Assembly (NCBI GenBank): GCA_905182995.1
Contig: CAJJDP010000050.1
Location: 4,877-68,876, forward strand
DNA length: 64,000 bases
Source of the DNA: Paramecium octaurelia
Lineage: Eukaryota > Ciliophora > Oligohymenophorea > Peniculida > Parameciidae
Direction of reading: 5' to 3'
Shown piece by piece: positions 1-11,621 of the stretch (positions are counted from its first letter, which is position 1; each line of letters opens with the position of its first letter). The notes beneath the pieces are model-generated. The model worked only from the letters and a program-made list of their open reading frames with translations. It made no database searches and had not been told where the DNA came from. The position numbers were made by a program, and so were the translations under genes.

Positions 1-1
1 C

Positions 2-324
2 AAACCCAAGTGTAACCTTCCTACATTATGGTGTCAGAAGAAGGATGATTAGTACTTTATTAGTGCAATTCCTAGTCTGACCAAGACTACAAGAAGTATT
101 TCTGCAAAGATAAATTTCCAATTTATAATTGAAGAGTCATATCAATAATTTATAGGAAGGGTTTAGAAAAAGAATAATTTACCTCTGTATTACTTCAAAA
201 ATGGTATTTTAATTAAAATTAAAAATTTTTAGCAAATTCTTTACGACAGTTGAATATTGATTTGACCATTTTATTTCATAGACATCAAAACTAAAATTAA
301 TAATATATATAAATACATCTCTGA
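2..324 (+). CDS. 3' end of an unrecognised gene (partial)
   Basis: A reading frame enters from the left edge and stays open in the UGA-only code. A 29-nt intron-like segment (204-232, GTATTT...TTTAG) lies in it. Spliced across that segment the frame ends at TGA 322-324; unspliced it would end at 251-253. The visible C-terminus has a Cys pair near its start (CNLPTLWC) and basic, Gln-rich sequence at the end. No family was recognised. The call rests on openness, codon texture and the intron, so it is moderate. Confidence 0.4.
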
Positions 325-327
325 ATC

Positions 328-885
328 TGCAGAAGACTCATCACACTCAAAAGATTTCTATTTCGCTTTATTATTATCCTTAAATTTGCTTCTCATACGA
401 TCAATCATTTTATATAAACCTAATTCACATCAAATTCCATAAATATCAAATAACACATGGTGTTAACCTTTGAGTATATGATTTCGTAATCATTTACAAT
501 CATTTCATTTTATTCTAATCTTTTCAAACTCACGATCATTTGAAAAATCAGCTTTTTAATCATAACTGAAATTATGAGCCAAACACTCATCACATCCAAT
601 TAATGTTTGATCACACATAATTTGAATTGATATAACCTTTTAGGTTAATTTATAATTGATACCATTTCTGCAAATCAAAAAAAGTGAGGAATCAAGGGTG
701 AAATTAATTTATTCCCCTATCGCTGACTTTAATTGAAGTTGATATCTTGATGTAATTAAAGTATTTTCTTAAGCTTTACTACAAGATTCACAATTTATAA
801 ATAGTGCTTTGAAATTTTTTGCTACCTCTGCAATCAACTTATTAACAATTGAGAGCAATTATAGGTTACTTAAATTAAATAAGTT
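328..885 (-). pseudogene. decayed Cys-rich gene fragment, possibly DNA polymerase alpha C-terminal zinc module
   Basis: Minus-strand frame with protein-like sequence. It is open for about 126 codons (885 to 508) and then continues in the same frame past three TGA codons (505-507, 490-492, 430-432). Cysteines are arranged as CESC, then CRNG, then MCDQTLIGCDEC. That spacing recalls the zinc-binding C-terminus of B-family polymerase alpha, where a CxxC follows a basic Phe-rich stretch. I could not align it, so the family name is a guess. Two of the three TGAs fall where Trp would be natural. It is most simply a host gene relic, perhaps a decayed whole-genome-duplication copy. Confidence 0.3.
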
Positions 886-1616
886 TCAGAAAATGTGGTC
901 AGGCGTTGATTTGATATCTAGAGCATTGGGAGATAAAGCATATTTTTTGGAATGATTTTAATAGGGTAAAAACATGCATTATTGAATCATCAATTAAAAA
1001 TTAAGACAACTACAAAAAATAAACTGCAATTTGGAATTTTTCAGAGCTGAAATTACCTACAGCAGAAGACAAATTGGTTAAATTATCAGGCCTTGATTCC
1101 CATCCCATATTTGGAAATAAAAATTATATCAAATTAAAACATAAGCATTAGAAATTAATTAAATTATTGAATGGTATGTTAAATATTGATTTCAATTAAT
1201 TTTTTATGAATAATCCTATAAATTTTATTTGAATATAGAATCAGCTTTCAGATAATTATCTAAATTTTTATAACCCAATAAGTTGAGCAATTAAGAAGAT
1301 CAATTATTTTTAAAGCCTACTGATATATAAATAAGACGGATGAAATTTAAAATAATAAATTACTGTATTTCTAAAGTTATTCATCGTAACTGTTTCTTTA
1401 TAACTAACTAAGTCTGATATTTTGGTTCATTATGCTGTTTTTATAAATATAATAGAATATTTAATCAGTAAAATATAGACGATTGTTAGAAAATATCAAT
1501 CCAAGACCTTCAAGTATCCAAACTATATTAAATTAATCATGAACAAACATAAAATATATCATTTTAGAATAAATTACTATAACATTTGTACATAAATATA
1601 GATAAACTGCTATTGA
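886..1616. other. intergenic, no gene seen
   Basis: About 730 AT-rich bases between the relic and the end of SEC61. Every frame on both strands is cut by TGA at short intervals, and no recognisable protein, RNA or repeat was found. Confidence 0.5.
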
Positions 1617-3174
1617 TCAAAATATGGATTGATTATCATATTTTTCTTTATGAAAAGTTTCAAAATATCCATAAATAATTGTTACTGCCAACAAAATTCC
1701 GGTTCCTGTGTTAATAAAAATTAATATTACCTGATCCTATAGCTCCCAAAATATCTGCAACAATAGTCAATAATCCTATACAAACTCCTCCACAAAATGC
1801 TGCCACTGGAATATAACCTGATAAATATTTGACCATCGATTCTTCTCTCAATCCTTTAATTTTAATCTATCTTCATTTTTTATTGATACTTATTCATCTT
1901 TGAATTTTCTAGCAACATCTTTGGCACTTTCTCCTGAAATTTAAATCCAAAATTTAGCAAAGAATCCGCACATAAATACAACAAATAGCACATAGACAAC
2001 TGCATGAATTGGATCATTAATAATATCCTTAACATCTCTTAATGGTGACATATAATATGCTAATCCTCCTATAGGTACTGATTAGCCACCAAATTCTGCC
2101 TCTTACCATGTACCAAGCAATTTCACAAAAAAATTGGTTTTGAATCTTTTATAGAGTAATTATGAAAGGAAATAAACATTTTAAACAAGAGTACTTTGAA
2201 TAATCATTGGGATATTTGAGGTGTAAAACAATTTAATTCCATGCGATGACACTAATCCTCTAATTTTTTAACTTGCTAATGGAACCTCTACTCTGAAACC
2301 TTGTAAGTAAATGACCAATGAGATCACAAATAAAGTGGCTAACAAATTATTAAGATTTGGGGCTGATTCTCTGAAGAATGCATAATAAAGTGCCTAGACT
2401 AAACAATTACATCAATTTTACGTGTATTTTATTTTGTGAATAGCAAATGAAAAAAATTAATAATAGCACCTTCAAATTGGGTTCCAGCCTCAGTGGACAA
2501 TGTAATTGGTGAAAAAGATTTCCAGAGAATATTTTCACTTACATTAGTTGCGATAAATAATGAAATACCTGATCCCAAACCTAAAAGATTTAAAATTTTT
2601 ATATTGTACCATATCCTTTTTAAAGCATTTCATCTAACATTGTAACAATAACACCAGCAAATGTTAATTATAATAAAATCAGAATGGCATTGCCTGCTCC
2701 AATTTGATTTATGTCACCATATGCACCAGACCAAATGTAAGCCATTCCTTCAGCTATTGCCATAATAAAAGACAATACTAAAATTTGATATTAGAATTAC
2801 ATTTTTATGCTGCGTTGAATAATACCTTATCTTCTCTAACAGAATGATTAACTTCAATAAATCCTACTCCACTTAGGAATTATAAAATCATTCCAGATGT
2901 TACAATTGGTGAAATACCCAATTCCATCAATGTCCCTTTATTTGAAGCCAAGATTACTCTCATCCAATAGAAAGGATCAGATCCTAATACATTTCCCTGA
3001 AAATATACCTGAGGTACGGTACACACCATATAATGGTATTTAGCAGCAAATCAAATAGATAAAGAGAGTAATTCCTGTAATGAGCACTTTGACCTTCAGT
3101 GGTTGAGGGAATCTTGGCTCTTGCACTTCTGGAATGATAGAAAGTGCTGGTCTAAGCAAATGAAGAAGTCTCAT
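1617..3174 (-). CDS. SEC61A: Sec61 alpha, protein-conducting channel of the ER
   Basis: Main pore subunit of the Sec61 translocon in the ER membrane, which moves nascent secretory proteins into or across the membrane. The N-terminus [20 protein letters not shown] is followed by the family hallmarks [28 protein letters not shown] and [11 protein letters not shown], which match animal Sec61 alpha closely. Length after removal of about five tiny introns fits the usual ~475 residues. One clear intron follows the VYRTS region near 3010. The C-terminus ends [15 protein letters not shown] before TGA 1617-1619. The start at 3174 is the only ATG that gives the conserved N-terminus. It heads a run of minus-strand genes. 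Confidence 0.95.
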
Positions 3175-3233
3175 AAATTAAAATAAAAAATTAACACGTA
3201 TACTACACAACAATTATCTCATTAGCATATAAT

Positions 3234-4496
3234 TCATTATTAATCTTTTCTTAACGGTCTATTGCGATTTAATTGACTTCTTAATTGCGCTTGTATTGAG
3301 AATAATTGTTTTAGTTCTACCTCTAGCAAAAGTTTATTGGCATTGTCACTTCTACTCAAATCAATAACCTTAAAATGTATTTTTTATTTAATATCTAACA
3401 TTTAAATCCATAAGTCTTATTAATTCTATCCCAAATATTATATAATTTCAGAGATAGTCTTCTTTAACTCAACATTCTACTCATTAATTGATTCAATTTA
3501 TTTCTTATGGTATTTAATTACTTCATTCCTTTCCCTTAGAATATTTTCACAAAACTCTTGCCATTTTTGATTTATCTGTTTTCCTTAACGCTTTAAAGAC
3601 GCTAATTAAGAGTATCATAATACCAATCTTTTGTTACAATTCCTCCTTGTCAACATTGTTATTACTGCTAGTTTTATGGAAATTGCTTGCACTATTGCTC
3701 ATCTTGCTCTATTTTAAAGTGTCGCTTAATACACTCTTCGGAGTAGTAATTCTGAAAGGAATACAAGTAAGGTCTTAAATTTTACTTTATAAATCATAAA
3801 TTATTTAAATATTGTCCTAAATGTGGATCTAGTAGATTTCCTCCTGATTTTTTTTTTACACATATTAGTTAATTAACTAAACCATCAAAACAACAATTTA
3901 CATATTCCACTAAAAACAATACAATCATCTTTTTATTACTTTTATCCAAATCATTTATCAACTCTGAAAGATTTTCCTTATAAATGAAATTCATTAATTA
4001 TTCATAGAGCTCATCCTGATTATTTTATATCTAATTTATATCCTATCCTGAGTCCATCACTACTTATAACTGACATTTCAATGTTTCAATCTCTTAAATA
4101 TACTATTATTATTCCTCTTTTAATTGCATCTACTCCTTTTCATACTTTGCTTGCAAATTTTCATATCCATTAATTTGTCTCTCTAGTTCTAATATTTATT
4201 TCTATTATTAATCGACTGTCTCTAATCAAATACAATTATACATCTATTAATTAAGCTTTGTCATTATATAATTGTTGACACATCTCAAACATTTTCTAAT
4301 ACGATTTCAACTTTTCCTCATCAAAATTTGATTATCGTTATTAACTAATTCCCTTCAAATCCTGTTCCTGATTATCAATTTTTATTGGATTTGATTGCTT
4401 AATTGCCATTGGCTATTCATCGCTTGATTAGTGAGTACTTTTAGGAGCAACATCAAAAACAAAATTTGCTCTTATGTCCTTATATTGTTTACTCAT
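3234..4496 (-). CDS. coiled-coil protein, function unknown
   Basis: Begins MSKQYKDIRANFVFDVAPKS and is rich in Gln, Glu, Lys and Leu. Heptad-like segments run through most of its ~400 residues (for example ETNGYENLQAKYEKEQ and VELKQLFSIQAQLRSQL). It ends NRNRPLRKDQQ before TGA 3234-3236. Most glutamines are TAA or TAG, so the standard code hides the gene. No enzymatic or membrane motif is visible. It lies about 60 nt upstream of SEC61 in the same direction. A structural or basal-body role is possible but only inferred. Confidence 0.75.
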
Positions 4497-4672
4497 ATAC
4501 AAATAATATATATTTATAATTATTATTATATTTCCACATTTCTAATTAATACTCAAAATTTTAATTGAAGTGATACCCCATACTGTTTCCTTTCATATTT
4601 CTAGTTGTTGTCATTTCTAAGATTACAATATATGATTGGATGAATATAATTACTATTTTATTTATAATAAAT

Positions 4673-6854
4673 TCATTGCCCCAATTATTATAATTCGTTT
4701 CCTTTTTATTCCAAAAAATCAGCTAAAAATTATAATGGATTTTCAGGGTGTTTCTCACATATATTTATTAATCCTTCTGTTAAAAAGGGAACAACGTTAT
4801 CAGCCAAATATTGTCTTAAAGGTTAACTTCGCTAATCTAAAAGTTCCCTTTCCTATTATCTAATAAGATCTTGCTTTTGCTCATCTGTTAACTTTTTATT
4901 ATCCTTTGATAATCTACTTTCATTAATAGACTTCTAAAATAAAATACATTTAATTAGTTACATTTAATTAATCTCCTTTTTTTTTTGGTCCAACTTAGGA
5001 TTATTGAACTTATGATTATTAAACTGCAGCAACCTTTTCTTATTGAAGAGTTGAAACCTAATGGGAAGGTGTGCAATCATCTTATTATTCTTCAATCTAA
5101 ACTACCTCCTCTTCTTTAACATCTTGCAACACTAAAATAGGTCCATTTCTAGTAATAAAATCCTTTGATTATTCAAAAGCACTTTCTTGATCCGAGATTC
5201 GTTTTATGTCAAATTACTCATATTGCTATAATAATTATTCATTGTTTTTTCTAAAATTAGCCAGTCTTTTGACTACTTACTCCTCGGAATATCTAGGATT
5301 ATCAAGTATTAGTTTTGCTTTTTCTTTTAATTAGTCATCAGGGTATTCTAAATAAATCACACCTTTTGGTTTTAAAGATTCAATTAGTTAGCCTTCTTCT
5401 TTTACGAATAATTTTTCATACTATTCTAATGTTTTCGGAAAACCATCTAACACATAGCCTAAATTTTAAGCATCATTTTATTCCAATCTCCATCTATAAA
5501 CTTATATTAAGACTGAGTCAGGAAGCCTTGGTTAAATGCCCGAGGGATCAAAAACAGGTTCAGGTTAACCTTTAGGAACCTTTTTCTTCTTCTTCTCAGC
5601 TTCAAAAATGGCTAATGCTTCTGCGACCAGTTAATCTTTTACTTATTATAAAGTAGTCCTTACTAATTCTCCTAATTCAGATTATTACTCAATTAATTCT
5701 TAAATTAATGGTTTAATCTATATGTGAGGAATTCTATAAAAATTGGCTAATTATTTGCAAAGGTTCGATTTTCCTGAAGCTGTTCCTCCATGCGCGATTA
5801 ATTTAACAGTATCTAGACCTCTATAGAGTTTAAACTGTTCCCTGATTTTTAGGATATTTTTTGCAAATCCTTCTTTGCATTACCATATTATTATAGGGTT
5901 TTTCTTAGCGTCTATATATTGATCCTCTGACTCAAATACTTAGGTTGGTCTAAGCCAAACATTTATGGTCAGCATCTTCTCAGTAGGAGTTGTAACATTC
6001 TTTGTAACGCCATTTCCGACAGATTTAGCAATCGTAGTTACTAGTTTCTTCTAGGTCATATTATCATAATCAACTGCAAAAATATACTTTTCATTTGGGG
6101 TTAATGTAACTGTTTTATTTACTATATTAGCTAAATCATTAACATGAATCATAGGTATAATATTGTTTCCATCTCCATAAATTGGCAATTCTGCATCTGG
6201 TGTCATCCATGCAGTTTTAAATAAGTCATATAATATATCCTCTCCATTTCCATAGACTAACCCTGGAGTTATTACATATGCATGCAATTAAGGTTTATCA
6301 CAAACAATTATTTATTGCTCTAAATACTTTAATCTTTCTAAGAAATGTATTTTTCTCATAGGGAGATCATTTTCTGTAAATTTCTCATACTTTTTCAAAA
6401 ATGGTTGATCTTCTACATCCCCTCCCATAGATTATCTCATAGCAGTTTCATCATTTTTTCTATCTTTTAATTGTGTTGTAGACCATGTCAGAGGATTACT
6501 TATTAAAATAAAGATTTTCGACTACTAGTATTAACCATGCTTTAATAATTTATAAGCATATTCTGCTTGGCAATAATTCTGATGAAATATTACAATATCA
6601 CTATCTAATACTATTTAGCCTAATTCTTTTAGATCTGCAGCATTAATTAATTTCGTTGCTCCTCTGGGTAACCTTTCTCCATTCCCAACAATGATATTTG
6701 GATTAATATCATTTTCGTGATCATTTCTAAATTCCTCCACTAAGGCTGATCCAATTAAAGTATTCATTTCTTCTATAAAAATTCTATATTATTGCCAAGT
6801 TTGTTATTTTTCGCCGGCTGATGTTCTTTCCATTGATCTAGTTTATAAACTCAT
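4673..6854 (-). CDS. AK7: AK7-type adenylate kinase with epimerase-like and Dpy-30 regions
   Basis: About 720 residues, the size of animal AK7, an axonemal adenylate kinase that interconverts ATP+AMP and 2 ADP in cilia. The N-terminal half is an NAD-epimerase-like domain (LVYGNGEDILYDLFKTAWM, then YGDGNNIIPMIHVNDLANIV). The kinase domain follows, with a P-loop-like HGGTASGKSNLCKQLANFY and the lid/core motif NLGYVLDGFPKT. The C-terminus has a Dpy-30-type dimerisation helix (PLRQYLADNVVPFLTEGLIN), encoded after a 28-nt intron near 4935-4962. The order of the three parts is diagnostic of AK7. The start at 6854 (MSLQTRSMERTSAGE) is the first ATG of the frame. The next gene upstream ends only 68 nt away. 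Confidence 0.9.
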
Positions 6855-6921
6855 TTTTATAAAAGTTATGAAAATAATTTGAATTCATAAATGAAATATA
6901 AACTAAATCATTCAAATAGAA

Positions 6922-7931
6922 TCAATGTCTTCCTCTCTTATGCATTAAATATCTTTCATACGATGTATCAGCATCCTACTATAACTATTATTTTGTTGGC
7001 AAACTCACAGGATTTGGATTTTATTACTACGATGAAATTTATATCTATTATTATTGTATTTGGTATGTTTATTATTATTATTATGTTGTATTTTGAGGCA
7101 TTTATGATGATGATTGTTATTGATATTAAGTGGAATAAGGCTAGGGTACTGATGATGGATTGCTAAGAAGATTTTATGCATTTATCAAATTTGATTTATT
7201 TTAGTCTACATTCAATTATAAATTATCTATTTTTGGGAAATTAATCTAAGTTTGTCGATACAACTATGGATAAAATAAAAATTTACACTTAATTGTGATT
7301 CTTAATTCATCAATTAAGAAATAAGTTTTTCTACCATTTGGTTTGATTATATTAATTGAGTTTGAATAATTGCAAATTATCTGGTTTTCTCTAAGCTACT
7401 GTTTCTTTTCTCTGACAATTACCTTCTCAATTACTCTATCTCTATCTGTTATTCTTAAACTACTCTCTTTTAATTTAATATCTCATTTTTCTGTATATCT
7501 AAATCAATTGTTTGTCTATGTATAGTTTGCTAAAGATCTAACAAGGATTACTATAAAATAGAGTTCTACTAAATAAGCGATTTGTTTTTCAATTATAAAT
7601 CCTTTATTTCTTATGTATTGTTGCTTCCAGAATTTTAATTCATTTATGGAATTTATTGAAATTACTATTTATGATAATTATAAGGTGATGATTGCTTGTA
7701 ATTAGTAGCTTTAGCAAAGTTAGCAAAATCTTAATAGATAGAACTTTCTTCCATTTTCTCATGAGAATATTTTTAATCCTCTATTGAATCATGATTGGAT
7801 TTATTGTGTATTTTCTATTAAATTTGAGGGTTTTATGCTTATGCTTCCTGCTATTATTATTGCATAAATTTTTAAAAAAGCTTATTTTTTTGGATCATCT
7901 AGACATCGACATCAACAGGTAAATTAATCAT
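6922..7931 (-). CDS. Gln-rich coiled-coil protein
   Basis: About 330 residues. It starts MINLPVDVDVQMIQKNKLFQ, then a poly-Gln stretch. A central coiled coil follows (IEQLRRQLSEKRNSSLEK). A 23-nt intron (GTAAATTTT...CATAG, near 7240) comes next, then a tail of Gln/Ser/Asn ending YERYLMHKRGRH before TGA 6922-6924. Without the intron the frame would stop about 17 codons after the splice site (TGA 7212-7214); with it the Gln-rich tail opens, which supports the splice. The opposite strand at 6891-7166 is open only by chance. Function unknown. Confidence 0.7.
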
Positions 7932-8019
7932 CTGTTAATTAAATTAAAAATATATAATTTGTTTTATTTCATAAGTCTTATGTTTAATGGCCGATATACA
8001 TAATATATGATAATTTAAC

Positions 8020-8574
8020 TCATTCTTTCTTGCTTGCTTCTTCAAAGTTTTAACCTTATACTAATACAGGAATATCATCTTCGTCTTTTTAATCAGCTTC
8101 GGCTATTTTTTCAACTTTTTCCTAATCTTTATTTAAAATTGTGTACCTTTTAAGTTTCTTTCATTAATTCTTGTAGAAGAGACATTTAGTTTGGTCCAAT
8201 ATGATTTAAAATCTCTGGCATCAATTCTTAAAACTTTTTAGTTTCTGGATTTCCAAATATTGCAAATGTATTGCTTCCAATAGCTGCTTGGACTTCTGGT
8301 TTTGAGAAATGGATTATAGTGTTATCATCCTTGAAGAAATTGACTTCATCAATATTTCCTAATTGCTAGACACCAAACTTCTTAATGACTTATTTCAATT
8401 TCTTGTCATCATTAATCTAATATGATTAATTCCTTTCTATACTTGAGTTTGATGAACATTTTTATGCTTTCTTCTAGCCAAAGTGCTGCCCATTTTGGTT
8501 TACCCAAACTTTTCTGCTAATTTCTTTCTATTCTCATCAAGTTCAGCCTTAATTTATTCTTTGTTTGTGGACAT
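8020..8574 (-). CDS. BTF3: nascent polypeptide-associated complex beta subunit (BTF3)
   Basis: Ribosome-bound chaperone subunit that pairs with NAC alpha at the nascent-chain exit. The NAC domain is clear: GSTLARRKHKNVHQ, then KPEVQAAIGSNTFAIFGNPE, then KKFQELMPEILNHIGPNQ. The acidic tail ends DDIPVLVQGQNFEEASKKE, as in eukaryotic BTF3. Two introns are visible, 8417-8442 (26 nt) and 8122-8146 (25 nt), both GTA...TAG, and both are needed to keep the frame. About 165 residues, the usual size. The start ATG at 8574 gives MSTNKEQIKAELDENRKKLA. Confidence 0.95.
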
Positions 8575-8747
8575 AATCTTATTTATTTATTAATATTTAA
8601 ATTTAAAGATTTAATTTTTTTAATGACATTTGACATAGACAATTCAATTACATATACTATAAAAAATAGAAATCTAGCAGGATTTCAAAAGAATAATTGC
8701 AAAGAAATGATGTAGAATTAATGCATTATTTTTAAAAGCATGATTAT

Positions 8748-9063
8748 TCATTTTTTTTAAGTTTTATTAACTTTTGGTTATGCCTAAGTTCCTGCTCTAA
8801 ACCCATTCTTTGCTCTTCTTGCAATAGATTTTAAGTATCTCATTCTTCCTGTTCCTGTTGATCTGCGTCTAGCCACTTTTTCTCCCCATCCGCTATCTAT
8901 AATTGTATAGAATGATGGGTATACAAAGTCTCAATCTTGCTGCTGGATATCCGCAGGAAGCACATCTATTTTTTTAAATGTGGAATGTTTATCGACCACA
9001 TCTTTTACAAAATGTATGAGTCTTTTAATGTCTTTTACCGATTGCTGGTGTACCTCTTGCCAT
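8748..9063 (-). CDS. RPL37: 60S ribosomal protein eL37
   Basis: Small zinc-binding large-subunit ribosomal protein. Starts MARGTPAIGKRHQKTHTFCK. The four zinc cysteines appear as C-x2-C...C-x2-C (CKRCGR...CASCGY). The basic core STGTGRMRYLKSIARRAKNG matches the family. One 28-nt intron at 8897-8924 splits the Arg/Leu-rich middle and restores the frame. About 95 residues, as expected. Ends at TGA 8748-8750 after a short Lys run. The coiled-coil gene on the other strand starts about 100 nt from its start, so the spacer is probably a bidirectional promoter. Confidence 0.95.
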
Positions 9064-9158
9064 TAATTATTAAATAAAAGATTTAATTTAATAATTATAT
9101 AATATTTGAAATAAAAGCAAAATTGTGGGAAAAATTTTATTCAAATTTAAAGTTAATA

Positions 9159-9595
9159 ATGTTAAGCAATCCTTATAATTAGGACTCAAACTACTCAACA
9201 GTAGAGATTAAGCAAGGAATAAAAAGAAACGTGAAAGAAATTTCTAACTATGCTGAAATCAAAGCAAGCAAAGAATAATTTAAAGCAATTAAAATTAAAC
9301 AAAAATCATACATAAAGTTAAGGCAACAAAACAGAGTATGTGCATTTCCATGTTACAATGACAACATCATAATGCATCAAAAGGGAGAGGATTAACTACT
9401 TCGACCAAGAGTAAAATATCATCAAAATAATTTTAGAATCAGGATGATGATAATTAATCTGATGATGAAATAATATTTCAATCTTTGAAATTTACCTTAA
9501 ATGCCTTAGTAGAAGCTTTATAAATTGAAAATAAGAGGAAGTATTCGTTTCAATAGTTCATTTCAAATGATTTAATAAATTTGCTTAATTAATGA
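9159..9595 (+). CDS. small basic/acidic hypothetical protein
   Basis: Starts MLSNPYNQDSNYSTVEIKQG. A Lys-rich middle (EQFKAIKIKQKSYIKLRQQN) leads to an acidic patch (NQDDDNQSDDEIIF) and then a C-terminal helix ending SNDLINLLNQ. A 26-nt intron at 9411-9436 (GTAAAA...TTTTAG) is required; unspliced the frame dies at a TGA. About 136 residues, no recognised domain. Divergent from RPL37 across a ~100-nt spacer. Confidence 0.7.
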
Positions 9596-9691
9596 GATTA
9601 TTCTTATTTACTAATAATAGGTGATAATGGAAATAGTTTGATTTTGAATATATTTAATCATATATCATCTATTCGTTAATTATAATATAAA

Positions 9692-10739
9692 ATGAATTCT
9701 GGCCCAATTAATTATGCAAGAACCATGAAACCAGTCGTACCAACTTATTACCCATCAGAAATCCGTTAGCAATCAGTTGGAAAGGAAAATAGAGGACCAG
9801 TGAAACACAATTCATGTAGTTAAATCCGATTTGTAAATGTATATACAAAAAATAAATTATATCAGAACCTACCCTAAGGCAAAACACAGGATAGTTTTGA
9901 ATCCTAGAAACCTTAAGAATAGCTCTTCGATAAATTAAAATTACAAGTAATCTAATTGCAATATGAGTAAAACACTTTAAACGAACAATTTCAAATTTAA
10001 ATAAAATCCTTAAATGATAGAATGAGTTGTAATGAATAGAGCGTAAAATAATTGTATGATTCTGGAATTGGATAACTAAACAATGATGTTCAAATTAAGG
10101 ATAAAATTAAGCAATTAGAAGTGAAGATGGGAGAATTATAGTTATTAATAATCAATTAAGAATAGAAGACACAAGTGTACACACAATAGATGATGGAGAA
10201 ATTAAAAAAGAGTATACTCGAAAGTACGAATAAGACAGAAATTAAAATATAGAGTTAATTAGATGCAATTACAGAAATGGTTTAAAGCATACAAAAATCT
10301 CAAATATCTCCACCCTAATCAAATTGTATAAGCTAAGACATAAAGAGATTTTAATAGTTTAACGAGGAAGTTTCCTCTTATCTCAGCTAAACAATATCAC
10401 CTAGTAACATAAATATAGTTGAGCAAATGGTTGCAGAAATCAAACCAGAACTTGCTCCCATAAACACAGCGAGTCCGATAAAACAACAAATTAATAATAA
10501 ATGTAAGTAAATTAAACTATTTCCAAGATAAATGCCAGATGTCTGCCATATCAGAAAAGACTCTTGATGATTCAAGGAGTGATTATTAATAGATTCAACA
10601 ATATGAATTGGATAGCAATGGCTTTCTGATTTCAAATGGCTCTTATGTCTTAGATTAAAATGGTTAAAGATACTAATTGAGTTAGGAGCAAATTAATTAT
10701 TTGAAATCAATTAACGTAATTGAAGAAATAAATTCATGA
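9692..10739 (+). CDS. coiled-coil protein, function unknown
   Basis: About 330 residues, starting MNSGPINYARTMKPVVPTYY. Two introns hold the frame together: 9833-9865 (33 nt) and 10503-10527 (25 nt, GTAAGT...CCAAG). The middle is a Gln/Glu/Lys coiled coil (KIKQLEVKMGELQLLIINQ). The tail is Ser/Asp-rich and ends EQINYLKSINVIEEINS. TGA 10737-10739 closes it. No catalytic motif; probably a structural or scaffold protein. Confidence 0.75.
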
Positions 10740-10817
10740 CATTTATTCATTATTGTATATTTCATAAAATTTCTTTTTATTATTGGAAAATTAATTAATT
10801 TATTAAAAAGAACAATT

Positions 10818-11239
10818 ATGTTTTAAGCATCAGTCAATTTTAAATCGTATAAGGAACAGAATAGCCTGGAGGAGAGACAAACGAGATGTAAATAAAAATT
10901 AAGTCAACACCCTGAAATGATTCCTGTCATTTTGGAGAAACATCCTAAATCTAAAATGCCATAATTAAATAAATCATTGTATGTGAGATCTTTATCATAT
11001 TGATATTTAGTAACAAAAGGTTTTCGCATACTTTAGTTTAGAGATACCTTAAAAAGCACTTTGTAAATATCTCCTAAGCAATCCTTATATTTTCATATTG
11101 GTAATCAACTTCTCCCTGAGGGTATAATTAATTTAATGCTTAATTAGATGTCAAATTAATAGATATATACGAGAAGAAAAAAGATCCCGAAGATGGGTTT
11201 TTATACATCACTTATTCTGACTTAGAAGTTTTTGGTTGA
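10818..11239 (+). CDS. ATG8: ATG8/LC3-like ubiquitin-fold protein with an in-frame TGA
   Basis: The autophagy modifier family: a ubiquitin-like protein conjugated to lipid through a C-terminal Gly. The N-terminal part reads FKSYKEQNSLEERQTRC, then HPEMIPVILEKHPKSKMPQL. The C-terminal part reads DTLKSTLQISPKQSLYFHIG and KKKDPEDGFLYITYSDLEVF, followed by a terminal Gly just before TGA 11237-11239. A 26-nt intron at 11122-11147 is clear. One TGA (11001-11003) lies in frame between the two parts, just before YLVTKGFRILQFRD. No GT...AG pair of suitable length removes it in frame. About nine residues there exceed the family length. It may be an unusual intron, a damaged gene or readthrough. Confidence 0.7.
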
Positions 11240-11621
11240 TATTTTTATGTATTTAATATATAAATCCTTCATTTACATCTACCAATTTAATTCATCGATT
11301 TGAATAAAATAGTGGAAATTTGAATTGTGCCTTCACTTAGATTCACATCAAAATAACATTAGAATTAGTAGTTGTAAATGAGACAATAGAACAATCATAA
11401 GAGTTTTGGAATAAATTTAAATAAAAATTAAAGTAAGAGAACTATTATAATTTCAAGTATTCTATATCTAATAAGTATGTAGATTTCACTATTCTGTAGA
11501 TTTTGTTATTGCTGTAATTGCCGTATAAATATATAAACAATTATAGCTTGAATATCCAATCTATATTTGATTTAAGTATGTTGAATATTAGAAATAATAA
11601 AAATATTATTTTACAATTAAA
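11240..11621. other. intergenic, no gene seen
   Basis: About 380 AT-rich bases. One frame is open for a stretch around 11400-11580 but shows no start, intron or family resemblance. Confidence 0.5.

Noticed and set aside
328-1600. UGA = Trp recoding over the whole first 1.6 kb
   Set aside because: If all three stop codons are read as sense every frame is open, so openness proves nothing. Intact genes in the window end at TGA and use TGG for Trp.
6891-7166. 91-residue plus-strand ORF
   Set aside because: It is the antisense shadow of the Gln-rich tail of the gene at 6922-7931.
10387-10635. 82-residue minus-strand ORF with a membrane-like segment
   Set aside because: It lies antisense inside the intron-supported coiled-coil gene 9692-10739.
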